A stretch of DNA of 64,000 nt, taken from assembly GCA_023242925.1 (NCBI GenBank), contig CP096134.1, positions 2,561,501-2,625,500 on the forward strand. Reading direction: 5' to 3'. Position 1 is the first letter of the stretch. Every line of letters starts with the position of its first letter. This document shows, one piece after another, positions 18,887-29,640 of this stretch. Position numbers and translations under genes: made by a program. The notes under the pieces were generated by a model that did no database searches, was not told the origin of the DNA, and saw only the letters and a list, made by a program, of their open reading frames with translations. The DNA is from Hyphomonadaceae bacterium JAD_PAG50586_4 (GTDB lineage Bacteria; Pseudomonadota; Alphaproteobacteria; Caulobacterales; Aquidulcibacteraceae).

Positions 18887-20167
18887 TTTGCATGCGCCTG
18901 TCGAGGCTGGGCGCGTCCAGCTTCAAGTGCAGCGTAAATCCCGCGCTGATAGATGGGAAGGGCGCGCCGGCCGGCGGCGCCGCGTCCTGTCGCGATCGTC
19001 GAACCGGAATTCGCCGACACCGGCACCTGATGCTGAATGAGGTAAATCATGATGAGATCGTTCTTGGGATCCGCCTGCCACCAGGTGCCAAATATTCCGG
19101 GCCAAGTTACCGAGCCGACTTCGCCGCACGCGTACGGATTGTCGCTTAGATCCTCGGCAATGGAGAGCCCCAATCCAAACCCGGATTTTTGCCAAAGCGG
19201 CATGCCCGCGAATGGGAATTTCCGCTGCGCGTCGGTCAAGCGATTGGTCGCCATAAGCTCTACGGATTCGGGCCGCAACAAACGCACCCCGTCGTAGGCG
19301 CCGCCATTCAAGAGCATACGCGCGAAGCGATGATAATCACCTGCCGAGGAAATGAGCCCGCCTCCCCCGGCGTATAGGCCGGCGGTTCGTCATACATTTC
19401 GGTTTCGACCTTCACGAGCGCTTCGGAAAGCTCTTGGTAGGCATATAGGCTCGCCAGGCGGCAGCGCTTCTCGAGCGGCAGCCAGAAATCCGTGTCGTGC
19501 ATGCCGAGCGGCGCGAAAATGCGCTCCTGCAGCACACGACGAAATGGCTTTCCTTCCACGCGGCCAATCAAAAACCCAAGCACGTCGGTGGAATGTCCGT
19601 AGTGGAAACGCTCGCCCGGCTGATAGGCAAGCGGCAATGTGGCGAGCGCGGCCAACCATGCATCGACACTGAGGCGGTTCATGCCAGGATCGCCCAGTCG
19701 TTGCTCGTAAGCTTGCTTGAGCGGGCCTTCCGAGAACGGCGCATAGGCAATGCCTGAGCGATGCGTCAACAAATCCTCGATGGTGATCGCGCGCCTTGCT
19801 GGAACTGTGTCCTCAATTGGACCCGCGGGATCACGCAACACCACAAGATCGCTCAGTTCCGGCGCCCAATTGGAAATCGGGTCGTCTAAAGCGATCTTGC
19901 CCTCTTCCACCAGCATCATCGCCGCAACCGATGTGATCGGCTTCGACATCGAAGCAATGCGAAACAACGTGTCCGTGCGCATCGGCGTCTTGGTTTCGAT
20001 GTCGCTCCACCCGATCGCATCGGAGCGCACAATCTCGCCGCCGCGCGAAGTGAGTGTCACGACACCCGCAAGTTCGCCACGATCGACGAAGGCCTGGAGG
20101 AGGGCCCAATCGTGGCGAGTCTTGCGGGGTCGAAGCCGTGTGCGCGACAGACGACGTCTTTGGTCAT
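18883..20167 (-). CDS. Class C beta-lactamase-family serine hydrolase (two frameshifts)
   Basis: Repairing two deletions near 20110 and 19315 gives 428 residues from the ATG at 20167. The catalytic Ser-x-x-Lys is SMSKP in the block TDTLFRIASMSKPITSVAAM, and YGHS supplies the Tyr of the second motif. LLTHRSGI and the late GTWWQADPKNDLIMI block are typical of this esterase/beta-lactamase-like family. No signal peptide is obvious. The family includes many esterases acting on small acyl compounds. It opens the esterase-transporter operon. Confidence 0.82.
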
Positions 20168-20205
20168 GAAGGGGCCGTTTCCGCCGCTGGTCCGGTTCGT
20201 AAAAA

Positions 20206-22937
20206 TTAGAAGGCTGTTCTGAGATTGAGCCCGACGTAACGGCCGATCGGATTGTAATTGCCGCCGATCCCGTCGAAATACGGAGATCCACCGGATGCTG
20301 GAAAGAAGGGCGGCGCCTCATCGAAGACGTCGTTGACCTGCAGTGCGAGTATCGTCCCCTCGGTTAGGCCTAGATCCGGCAATGCCCAACTGAAGCGCAG
20401 ATCAAAAGTGACGTAAGGATCGGATTCATAGGTGGCGATGAAGGGCGCCGCGGTCGTGGCGTAAGTGCTTGTGACGCCATCACGATAATTCATGAAACCA
20501 GCGAGCGAAATCGCGCCTGCTTCAGCCGCTAAAGAGGCGCGCGCGGTCCATTGTGGCAAGCCGAGGTCCAAACCGTTGGCTTGCGCTGCCTGAGGCGAAA
20601 ACCGCGTCTCGTAGTTCAGGATATAATTGCCGGCGACGCCAGCAAACACGGCGCCAAAGTCCGTTGTCCATCGATAATTGACGTCGAAATCCAAGCCGTC
20701 CGTCGTCAGCGTGCTCAGATTTTGGACGCGACGATCCACGACATAGATGTCGCCCGAGATTGGACTTGCAGGAAAACCACTTGGCTGTGCGCCAATGCCG
20801 TTCAGCAGATTGTCAATCTCTGGATCCGACACGTCGCCAAAATAGACCAAAGACGTTTCCAATGTCGGGTCAGCGAAAATGTTGGCAAACGACGGAGAGG
20901 CGATCACGTTGGCGTATTCAATGTTGTAATAGGTCAAGCTCGCGCGGAAGGCCGGCAGCGAATTCGGATTGAAGTCAAATCCGAACGAATAGGTGGTGGC
21001 CTCTTCAGGCTCAAGGTTCGGATTGCCGCCTGACAAGTAAACGGTTTGGACGCCAGCCACGTCAGGATTGACCGTCGTGCCCGCGTCGGCGGGATAGACA
21101 TAAAACGAGCCGATGGTTGCGCCCAAATTGCGCAGCCCGGGCGCTCTGAATGAGGTGCCGTATGAGCCGCGCAAAGCGAGGCCGTCCATCGGCTCCCAAT
21201 TGACGCCGACCTTGGGATTATTGGTCGATCCGAAATCGCTATAATCGTCGTAGCGATCGGACAGCGAGAGCGTAAGGCGGTGAACGAACGGCGCCTCATT
21301 GGCTGGCCCAACGAGCGGGATGAAGAGTTCGCCGTAAACCGCGCGAACATCCCGGTCCATGTCCTCGTCAACATTGGCCGCGGGGCCGAGATAATATCCC
21401 CGTTGCGCGAAGGTTTCGCGCCGCGCCTCAGCGCCAGCTGCAAATCTCAATTGTCCGCCCGGCAGATTAGCGAGCGGTCCATCGAGCTTTATGGCGGCGA
21501 GGTTTACCGATTGCTCTTCGGTGACATCCACATAATAGGTCCCATCGCGCAGCGCCGCGATCGTCGCCTGCGGCGTATTTGCGCCGAAGGGATCCAAGGC
21601 GTCAGCCGGGTTGGTGCTGCTGGCGTAAGTTTGGAGCGCCGTTGGGCTCACCGAAGGCACGAACGTATCGTTGTCGGCCCAATCCGAAGTGCCATAGACA
21701 CGAAGATTGAGGTCATTGGGCAGTTCAAAATCAACACCGAGCGATGAATTGCCCACGACCTTATGATTGGTGTTGGTGAAATGGTCGGTCCCCAGAATAT
21801 TGCCGACGTTGAAATAGACGCCCTCATATTGGCCGCCCACGGGACAGCGCGCGTTTGGATTGGCGGGCACTAAGAAGATGTTGCCGGGGCACCACATCTG
21901 CACGTACGCGGCTGGCGGCGCGACTTGAATGTCGTCGCGGCGATCCGAGTACAAGATCTCTCCCAAAGCGTGACGTTGTCGGTCAGATCCTGCTGCGCTG
22001 ACACAAACACGGCATGGATGTCGGAGCTCGGAAAAATATCCGCGCCCGCAGCACTATCACAACGGTTTCTCGTGCCTGCGGCGCCAAATGTGTCGGTGGT
22101 GGAATCGTACGCGTACGACGGGGCGGGGTCGAAATAGGGTGAGCCGACATAAACATTGGGCTCCGCACACGCGCTCGGGCGTGCGTCAACGCCGCCCCAG
22201 GGCGAATAATCCAGAACGCGATAATCCCGTTCGGCGCCGGTAATGTTGTCGTTTTCGGTGTATTGGTAAGCTGCGAGAATCGATCCGCTTCCCCAATCGC
22301 GGCCGAACACGCCCCCGATGTGTCCAGAATAATAATCGTCAGCGACCCCGTAGCTTGCGGAGATTTCGGCGCCTGAAAAATTGCGGCGAGTGATGAAGTT
22401 CACAACGCCCGCGACTGCGTCCGAACCATAAATGGCCGAAGACCCATCGGCGACGACCTCGATGCGTTCGACGGCCAAATTGGGAATAAGCGGATAATCG
22501 GGATTTGTGACTTGCACGCCTGCGCCCACCAGACGGTGGCCGTTCATGAGCGGCAACGTCGCACTCGCCGGCAGGCCACGCAGCGCGGGCGCAAAAGAAC
22601 CAAGGCCAGGACCCGTTCCGGCGCTCGTTTGAGGCGCGGTGTTAAAGCTGCTGAGCTGGGGGATGCTGGCGCTCAAATCCGGCGTGTTGGCGCCGCCATG
22701 GGCCTCGATATCCTCACGCGTAACGCTGATGAGATTTGAGCCCGTCGGCGGCACGCCCCGGATGCTCGTCCCGGTCACAACGATGTCTTCTTCCTCAGAA
22801 GCCTCTGCGGCCTGAGCGTCGCCTTGGGGCGCATTCGCATTTTGCGCGAGCGCGGGTCCCGCAAGAAGAAGCATCGCCGCGACAAGCGACGTACCCCCGA
22901 GCGCGATATGGCGCGTGGCCTTCCAAGATGCTGCCAT
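20206..22937 (-). CDS. TonB-dependent receptor (one frameshift)
   Basis: Adding one G near 21962 joins two frames into 910 residues. A signal peptide ends at GPALAQ (residue ~31). The plug domain shows EEDIVVTGTSIRG and AVERIEVVADGSSAIYGSDA. The long C-terminal beta-barrel ends with NLRTAF, a terminal Phe as expected for BAM-assembled outer membrane proteins. It is of the large receptor class common in Caulobacterales and sphingomonads. It diverges from a TetR gene and sits beside the esterase/transporter operon, so it may import the substrate of that pathway. Confidence 0.88.
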
Positions 22938-23010
22938 GACTTCCTCCCCTATCGGCGGTTTTCCGCTCTGACCGGACGCCTCTGCCGCAAGGCGGCGCTC
23001 GGTTCATTGA

Positions 23011-23040
23011 TTTACTACTAAATAAATATAATTGGTCAAG
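23011..23040. promoter_or_regulatory. AT-rich promoter/operator region between TonB receptor and TetR gene
   Basis: A strongly AT-rich stretch (TTTACTACTAAATAAATATA) stands out in GC-rich surroundings between the divergent genes. Read on the - strand it contains TTTAGTAGTAAA. A similar element, CTTAGTAATTAATAA, occurs at 25509-25523 upstream of the acyl-CoA ligase. They may be binding sites of the TetR protein; this is inference. Confidence 0.4.
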
Positions 23041-23166
23041 TTCCTTTACGCGCGGCTAAGTCAAATAAGCGCAAATCCTTGACCCCGTGGGGGCAGCACC
23101 CCATCGTCCTTCACTGTGATCGGGGCGATGCGCCGTTCCGCACGCGCAATCAGGAAGGCTGGAGGC

Positions 23167-23930
23167 ATGGCAGCAGCGCAAAAACGCGAAGGGCGCCGGA
23201 CGCGCGCCGAGCAACGAGCCGCCTCAGTCAAGCTGATCCTCGATACCGCCGAAGAACTCTTCTCATTGCACGGATATTTCGGCGTCACGCTGAAGGATGT
23301 CGCCGACAAGATGGGCATCCATGCCGCGCTGATCCATTATTATTACGATGGCAAACAGGCGTTGTTTGACGCGGTGTTTGAACGCAGGGTCAATTATGCG
23401 GTGACCGTGCGGACCGCCGGCCTTGACGCGTACGAGACCAAAGTCGGCAAACATCCAACCGTAGAAGGCGCACTTCGGGCCTATTATGACGGCGCCTTCG
23501 ACGTCTACATCAATGGCGATGAAGGCTGGCGCAGCTTTGGTCGCATCTTTGCGCAGGTCAACAACGCGCCGGGCTACGGCGCTGAGAAGATGGACGCCTA
23601 TTTCGATCCACTCGTACTCCGTCTGATTGGTCTGCTGCAAAAGCGTTGCCGGACGCAAAGCCCGAAGATCTCTTTTGGAGCTTTCAGTTTACGTCGGGCG
23701 CCTACACGCTCATTCTCTCGCGCACCGGGCGTATCGACCGTTTGTCGAACGCGCTCTGCCGATCCGATGATTTTGAAGCGGTGCGCGAAAGGTTCGTGAC
23801 CTTCATGGCCGGCGGCTTCGACGCGCTTTACAAGAGCCGCAAAACGAGCCCACGTCAAAAATCGCGCCCGTCAGCGACTTCATCGAAAAAGATAAAGTCA
23901 AAGAAAAAGACAGCGACCAAGTCCGGGTGA
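23167..23930 (+). CDS. TetR/AcrR-family regulator (one frameshift)
   Basis: The ATG at 23167 follows AAGGCTGGAGG. The N-terminal helix-turn-helix spans residues ~20-65 (ILDTAEELFSLHGYFGVTLK, then DVADKMGIHAALIHYYYDGK). An A-run deletion near 23640 separates the last third; repaired, the protein has 254 residues and ends in a Lys-rich tail. The ligand-binding part is of unknown specificity. It lies between the TonB receptor and the CoA ligase, and probably controls both. Confidence 0.87.
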
Positions 23931-23952
23931 TTGGCGCTGCGCGCGCCGCACG

Positions 23953-25427
23953 TTACGAGGACGGCGCCTTTGTCGCCGCTGCGAGACGCACCGCGCGCAG
24001 TGCGGCGCGGCGCACCTTGCCTGCTTCGTCACGCATGGGTTCCGTCGTGAACTCAACACTCTTTGGCAATTTAAAGCGCGCCAGCCGCCCTGCTACAAAG
24101 TCGAGCAATTCGGCCTCGCTTAAAACTGCGCCCTCCAGCGACTGCACGATGGCGTGGACGCGCGCGCCCCATTCTTCATCAGGAAGCCCGATCACAGCGC
24201 TGCCGCGAACGCTAGGGTGGGCTTCGATCGCTGCTTCGACTTCCGCTGGATAGATATTGGCGCCGCCTGAGATGATGAGGTCGTTGCGGCGATCGGAAAG
24301 ATAAAGATAGCCGTCATTATCGAGACTGCCGAGATCACCGGGCGTTTCCCATTCGCCGAAGCGTTTGGCTTCGCTGCCGAGATAACGATAGGTCGATCCC
24401 GCACCGCCGTGCGGCCGGAAATAGATCTCTCCGACTTCGCCGACGGGACGCTCGGCGCCCTCATCATCCAAAATCTTCAGGTCGTAGCCGTCGCGCACGC
24501 GCCCAACCGAGCCCGGATGCGCAAGCCAGTCCGTGCCTGAGATCATCGTTGAGCCAATCGCTTCAGTGGTGCCATAATATTCCCACACGCGTTCGCCGCC
24601 GAGCCAATCGATCCATGCCTGCTTCAGCCACGGCGCGCACGGCGCGGCCATATGCAGCATCATGCGCAGACTGGGCAGGCTGAAGCGCGACAGCACATCG
24701 GGCCCCAATTGCCAAATTCGATGCATCATCGTTGGCACCATGGTCACCCAATTGACCTTGTGCGCCTCGATGAGATGCAGCGCGCGCAGCGCATCAAACC
24801 TTCCCATCTCGACGATAGTCGCACCAATAAACATGCCCATATGGATGCAGTGAAACGGCGCATTGTGATAAAGCGGGCCCGGATTGAGGATCACATCGTC
24901 CGTCTGTTGCAGCAAAAACCCTCATCCGGATTCCATCGCCCCGGCATGGCGTCGAGGATCACTTTCGGCCGGCCCGTAGAACCACCGCTCGTCATGGCTT
25001 TCCAATGTGGCGATAGAGTTTCAGGCATGGGATCGGCTGAATAGCGCTCGAGCGCGGCCTTCTCGGCGGCGACAGTCTGTAAGCCCGCGATCTCCACTGA
25101 CCCGACCAAGAGTTTCGGGCGCACGATTTCGACGATCGCTTCCATTTCCGGACGCGCAAGTTTAGCGGCGATAATGTTTGGGATAGCGCCGAGTTTCCAA
25201 AGCGCGAAGGTCGTCTCGTAGAACTCGGCGCCGTTAGGAAGCGCGACTGTGACGAAATCGCCCTGCCCGACGCCATGCGCCGCAAACATGCGCGCGCGTT
25301 GGTTGGCGCGCGCATCCAGTTCGGCATACGACAAAGCGCCGTTGTCCAAGACCAGCGCGGTTCGCCCGGGCGCCCGGCGTGCGTGATGGGTGAGAATAGA
25401 CCCGAGCGAAACACCAGCACCTGACAT
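23953..25427 (-). CDS. AMP-forming acyl-CoA ligase (one frameshift)
   Basis: Repairing one deletion near 24903 gives 491 residues. The start at 25427 has AGGAG about 10 bases upstream. The AMP-binding motif is TSGGSTGRPK, followed by the core motif WEYYGTTEAIG, GEIYFRP, the hinge motif YLYLSDRRNDLIISGGANIYP and the C-terminal catalytic-lysine region near DEAGKVRR. It activates a carboxylic acid as CoA thioester in the cytoplasm. TSGGSTGRPK is the form seen in bile-acid/steroid- and fatty-acid-type ligases. It converges with the TetR gene. Confidence 0.86.
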
Positions 25428-25502
25428 TGCAACACCACTCCTGCTTTGAGGCCCCCTCTTTCGCTCATCCGTTTGAACGGGCGCGCGATCGGACTGGCGC
25501 AC

Positions 25503-25946
25503 TCATTAACTTAGTAATTAATAAATGAAAAGCAGGGTTCTCGCCCCGAAATTGCGCCGCGGCCGGGATCTCGCCTCCCGCGCTGGCGGAGTAAACTGTT
25601 GCGCGGCAAAAGGACCAAAGTCAGAGCCAGCGACGCGCCTTCGCGTCAATCGCGCGCACTCAGTGGATGACCAATCCTCGGGTACTGACGCTGCTCTTGG
25701 CTGAGTTTGCTCTGCACTTTTTGCGACTCTCACTTAGGGGCGGTCGGGAGCTCTGAGGCGAGATATCCCATTTGCAGAAGTTCGCGGTTTGGCGACGCAG
25801 GCGGAAATTTACATCCGCAATCCGCCGCATGACGATTAATGCGGCACGGTCCCGCTGCGCGGCGGCGCCCACACCCGGGCAACTCACTTTTTGCGGAAAT
25901 TGATCTGCCGCAAGGCGCGTGCTTCTGCGCACAATTTCATTCGAAC
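25503..25946. other. Intergenic region without a convincing gene
   Basis: The start contains the AT-rich element at 25506-25525 (promoter region of the ligase). A small hairpin (TTGCGG 25891-25896 with CCGCAA 25908-25913) lies before the next gene. The frames here read as shadows. Confidence 0.4.
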
Positions 25947-26132
25947 ATGCCCCAAAGGCCTAACACCGCCGAAGAGTTCGAATTTCTGGCCACAGAGATG
26001 GCGGCAAGCGGCTCGTTCACGGACGCCCAGCAGATTTATTACGCGCTATCGATTTGGCCCGATGTCCGAGACCGGTGGTGGACCCAAGAGCTCGCGGAAA
26101 AAATCAATGTGCTCTGCCTGCAAAGGCCGTGA
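25947..26132 (+). CDS. Small hypothetical protein
   Basis: Sixty-one residues starting MPQRPNTAEEFEFLATEMAA. The composition is protein-like, with a helix-rich N-terminus (residues 8-30) and a WW pair near the end. No ribosome binding site is clear and no family is recognised. Downstream, 26133-26440 shows no gene. Confidence 0.4.
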   Translation: MPQRPNTAEEFEFLATEMAASGSFTDAQQIYYALSIWPDVRDRWWTQELAEKINVLCLQRP

Positions 26133-26440
26133 GGCTGAGTAGAATCCCACGTGTGGACGACGGAAATCTCTGATCATGCTTGGCGGCAGGTCACGCCCCT
26201 GTGTTCGGCCTATTTGTGCGACGCGAACACCGCTGGTCCTCGTGCTTGGCTGGGATCTGATCGATGGCGATGAGAGAGATGTGCTGGTTTTGAAAGCGCC
26301 GGCGACGAAGAGATATTCTTCGAGAGTGTGGGCGGGATGATCTGTCCCGGGCGCACGACACGCCGTGACAAACTTCGAAGCAAAATCTGGTCCAAGATCG
26401 CAGGATCCGACGTCGCGCATCACCAAGGAGCGCCATCATC
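26133..26440. other. Intergenic region, nothing recognised
   Basis: The only clear element is the AAGGAG ribosome binding site at the right end, before the gene at 26441. Confidence 0.4.
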
Positions 26441-26647
26441 ATGAATTCTGTGAGCGCCATCGGCGCGTCGTCCAGCACCACTGCATCGGCGGACGCCAAA
26501 GCCGCACTCGAACGGGCCCAAGCTCAGCTTCGCGCCGATCAGATCGCCAAAGCGTCCGAAGACATCATCCAAAAAGACGAGGAAGCGGTGAAAGCCGCTG
26601 AACAGGCGATCTCAGCGACTGGCACATTGCTTGATGTGAGCGCATGA
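26441..26647 (+). CDS. Small helical hypothetical protein
   Basis: Sixty-eight residues, with AAGGAGCGCC about 10 bases before the ATG. Residues ~18-60 (AKAALERAQAQLRADQIAKA, DEEAVKAAEQAI) form a long Ala/Glu-rich amphipathic helix, likely a coiled coil. No signal peptide or known motif. It stands alone in a gene-poor stretch. Confidence 0.6.
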   Translation: MNSVSAIGASSSTTASADAKAALERAQAQLRADQIAKASEDIIQKDEEAVKAAEQAISATGTLLDVSA

Positions 26648-26772
26648 CCGGATTGGGCCGATGGTCCTGGCGCGGCGTGCGTTTTCGAGAGCGCCCAATC
26701 CCATATTGAGACTTTCACGTGAGCAGACATTCCAGCGCTGTTGAATGATCTTCTCCCGCCGCTAAATGGGCT

Positions 26773-27878
26773 ATGGCAAAGCCACACTCACCCAATCTCG
26801 CCACGCTTCGCCGATATGGCGTGGCGCGAACACTCTTTGCGCCGACGACGCTCGTACGCGCTATCGATAAGCTGGGATTTGTTCAGGCTGATCCAATTCG
26901 GCGCCCGCGCGCGCCCAGGATCTCACTTTGCGTCATCGCGTGCGCAATTATCGCGCAGGCGACCTTGAGCGCCTCTACCCCAAGCTCGCTATCGAAGAAG
27001 ACTTCTTTGTGAATTACGGATTTCTGCCCAGCGCCACGCACGCGCTCATGCATCCGCGCATCGCTCGGAAGAAGTGGTCGAAGTCGCGCCAAGCCAAGGC
27101 CAACGCACTTCTGGAGTTTGTCCGAGCGCGTGGCGCCACACACCCTCGTGAAGTGGACGCACATTTTCAACATGGGAAAGTGCGCAATTGGTTCGGCGGG
27201 TCGACAAACGCCAGCACGCAATTGCTGGATGAGATGCATTTTCGCGGACTGTTACGCATAGCAGGCCGCCAAGGCGGGACACGCCTCTACGCGGCGCGCG
27301 CGCCAACGGAGGCCGACTCCAACCCACAGCGATCACTGGACGCCCTCGTCGACGTCATTGTGCGCAAGTACGCACCCCTTCCCGAACGCTCGCTCTCCGA
27401 GCTTGTGAGCAAGCTTCGCAACGGCACACCGCAATGGGCGCTTGAGTGCCGTCCGGCGCTGCACCGAGCTCGCGCACGCCTTGGCTCTGCAGAAGTCGAT
27501 GGCATGCGTTGGTATTGGCCCATCGACGAAAACCCTGCGGCCAGGAAGTGGCGGGCGGATGACGGTGCGCAGCATCACGTCCGTCTCCTCGCCCCTTTCG
27601 ATCCACTCGTCTGGGATCGACGCCGCTTCGAGTTCTTTTGGAATTGGAGCTATCGGTTCGAGGCCTATACGCCCCCAGCCAAACGCCTTCGTGGCTATTA
27701 CGCGCTGCCTCTGCTCTGGCGTGACCACGTGATCGGCTGGGCAAATCTGTCGGTCGTTGGCAATGGTCTCAACGCCGAGCTTGGATTTTCGAGCGGAAGC
27801 GCGCCGCGCGACAGAGACTTCAAGCGCGCGCTTGATGAGGAGCTCAGTTCAATGAGAGATTTTCTGGGCATCACCTAA
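26773..27878 (+). CDS. YcaQ-like winged-helix DNA glycosylase family protein (one frameshift)
   Basis: The gene begins MAKPHSPNLATLRRYGVART. Repairing one deletion near 26905 restores the expected QADPIRAPARAQDLTLRHR block that leads into EEDFFVNYGFLP, the hallmark of the YcaQ/AlkX family. The C-terminal block LLAPFDPLVWDRRRFEFFW is also typical. Repaired length is 368 residues. E. coli YcaQ unhooks DNA interstrand crosslinks; activity here is inferred from family membership. The stop abuts the next, truncated gene. Confidence 0.8.
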
Positions 27879-27880
27879 GG

Positions 27881-28903
27881 GCGTGCTCGGCGGCATTGCT
27901 GGATCGCGCCGACGCGATTTTGACGCCTGTATTCGCGCGCGAACCCGGCAACAGCCCGGCTCAACACGCCATGAGCCAAGTGCTGCTCGAACGCGCTGGC
28001 GCGGCGCTCTACAATGACAATGATCCGGCCGCGGCGCGCGCATATGCTTTGCGTGTTCAAGACATACTACGTCCTATCGCCACGCAAGATGCGCAGACCG
28101 CGCGCACTTACGCCGTCGCCTTACAAACACAGGCTGACACCTACGGCTGGGACGACGAACACAGAGCCGCGCTCGAGTATCATCTTGCGGCCGAGGCCTT
28201 TATCGCTGGCCTGCCTGAGCACCTCCGCACAGATCTGTCGTTGATGCGCGCACGCGCCGCGAATTCGCGGCTACTTGGCGAGACCTATCACCGCCTCGAC
28301 CAAGTCGAGGAAGCGCGCGCGGCGCTTGATCGCGCGGTCGATCTCAATCGCGCCGTGCGCGACAGCGCGCCGAACAACCCAACTTACATTCGAAGTCTGG
28401 CGATCTCGACCTGGTATCGCGCAGTGGTGCACCGCTCCAATGGCCGCGATGTGGAGGCGCGCGCTTCGATCGAAGAAGCCGTCGCTAACGGAAGGCTGCT
28501 GCGCGAGAGAGACGCCAACGACGCCGGCGCCGTCCGTATGCTCGCCATTGCCGAAGAGGTGCAGGCCCAGGTGCTCGCCGATCTAAGACAGTTCGATGAA
28601 AGCTACCTCGTCGGCGAACGTGTAATCGCGGCGCACCGCGATTTGGTTGCACGAGCCGAAAACGCGCCAGGCGCACGCCGGAGCCTGGCGGCAGCGCTGA
28701 TGACCCACGGCGGCAATTCCTACAACGCCCGACAATTTGCCCGCGCTTGCACGGCTTGGATCGAAGGCCGCGCCATTTATCGGGCGCTGGATCAGGACGG
28801 GCAGTTGAGCGCCGCCGACCGCGCACGCGCTCTTTCCCAGGCAGAAGATTTCACCGCACGCGCCTGTTCGCCCCCGCGGGCCGGCCTGGGCGATCAAATC
28901 TGA
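27881..28903 (+). pseudogene. TPR-type C-terminal remnant of a serine/threonine kinase-like protein
   Basis: The frame is open from just after the YcaQ stop but has no good start codon (TTG at 27896 at best). The 340 residues are helical repeats, for example RLLGETYHRLDQVEEARAAL and YIRSLAISTWYRAVVHRSNG, as found behind the kinase domain of Ser/Thr kinases that are paired with ECF sigma factors of the next gene's type. No kinase domain exists in the window. I read it as a 5'-truncated kinase gene whose front part was replaced by the YcaQ gene. A stand-alone TPR protein is the alternative. Confidence 0.5.
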
Positions 28904-28980
28904 GGCCGCGGAGCCCAAACCAGGGCACTTCGCGCCGATACGCATTGCGTGCAGCCGCCGCTTTGGCCAACATTGCCTGC

Positions 28981-29493
28981 GTGAAACCTAACGCCGCCCC
29001 GCCCAACCAACTCGTCGCCGAGAATTATGACGAATTCCGCCGCGTCGCGCGGGGTGTACTCAATGGCGATGCGCAAAAGCTGCAGATCCAGCCGACAGAC
29101 CTCGCCCACGCCGCCGCGATCAAGCTCTTTGCGCTCAACCGCGTCGAGGTGAACGGGCGCACGCACTTCCTGTCGCTCTCGGCGCGGATCATGCGCCAAA
29201 TTCTCATGGACGAAGTGCGCCGACTGCGCGCCGCCAAACGTCAAGCGCCGCCAGTGACGACGCAATGGCCCGGGGACGCCGGCGCACCGCTCGATCTTGA
29301 AGTGCTGGACGTGGCGCTGACCAAACTCGAAGACGTGAGCCCCGAACTTGCCCGCCTCGTGGAGCAACGATTTTTTGCTGGCCTGACCGTCGAAGAAATC
29401 GCCATCATAGACGGCGTCTCGGACAGCACCGTGAAGCGCCAATGGCGCGCCGCCCGCGCTTGGCTTGTCAATGAAATGCAAGCTGGGGGCTAG
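28981..29493 (+). CDS. ECF sigma factor of the kinase-associated type
   Basis: Region 2 is YDEFRRVARGVL with LQPTDLAH-like sequence and THFLSLSARIMRQILMDEVR. Region 4 is LARLVEQRFFAGLTVEEIAI followed by GVSDSTVKRQWRAARAWL. This matches the ECF group usually found beside serine/threonine kinases. The GTG at 28981 is the best start (170 residues), though no ribosome binding site is clear. The TPR remnant just upstream is probably what is left of its regulatory kinase. Confidence 0.82.
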   Translation: MKPNAAPPNQLVAENYDEFRRVARGVLNGDAQKLQIQPTDLAHAAAIKLFALNRVEVNGRTHFLSLSARIMRQILMDEVRRLRAAKRQAPPVTTQWPGDAGAPLDLEVLDVALTKLEDVSPELARLVEQRFFAGLTVEEIAIIDGVSDSTVKRQWRAARAWLVNEMQAGG

Positions 29494-29640
29494 ACGCGTT
29501 GGGCGTTGACAGCGTGCGTTGGCAGGGCGCCGTCATCCCAATTTGATACCTTAACGCGTGCCCGCCCGAAAGCGGACGCTGGGCCTCCGTCAAGATTGAG
29601 CCCTTCAATTCTCACTTACGCGGTGCAGATGCGACACGCA

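Noticed and set aside
26046..26426. Minus-strand open frame of 126 codons
   Set aside because: Overlaps a better small gene on the plus strand, has no start signal and no recognisable domain.
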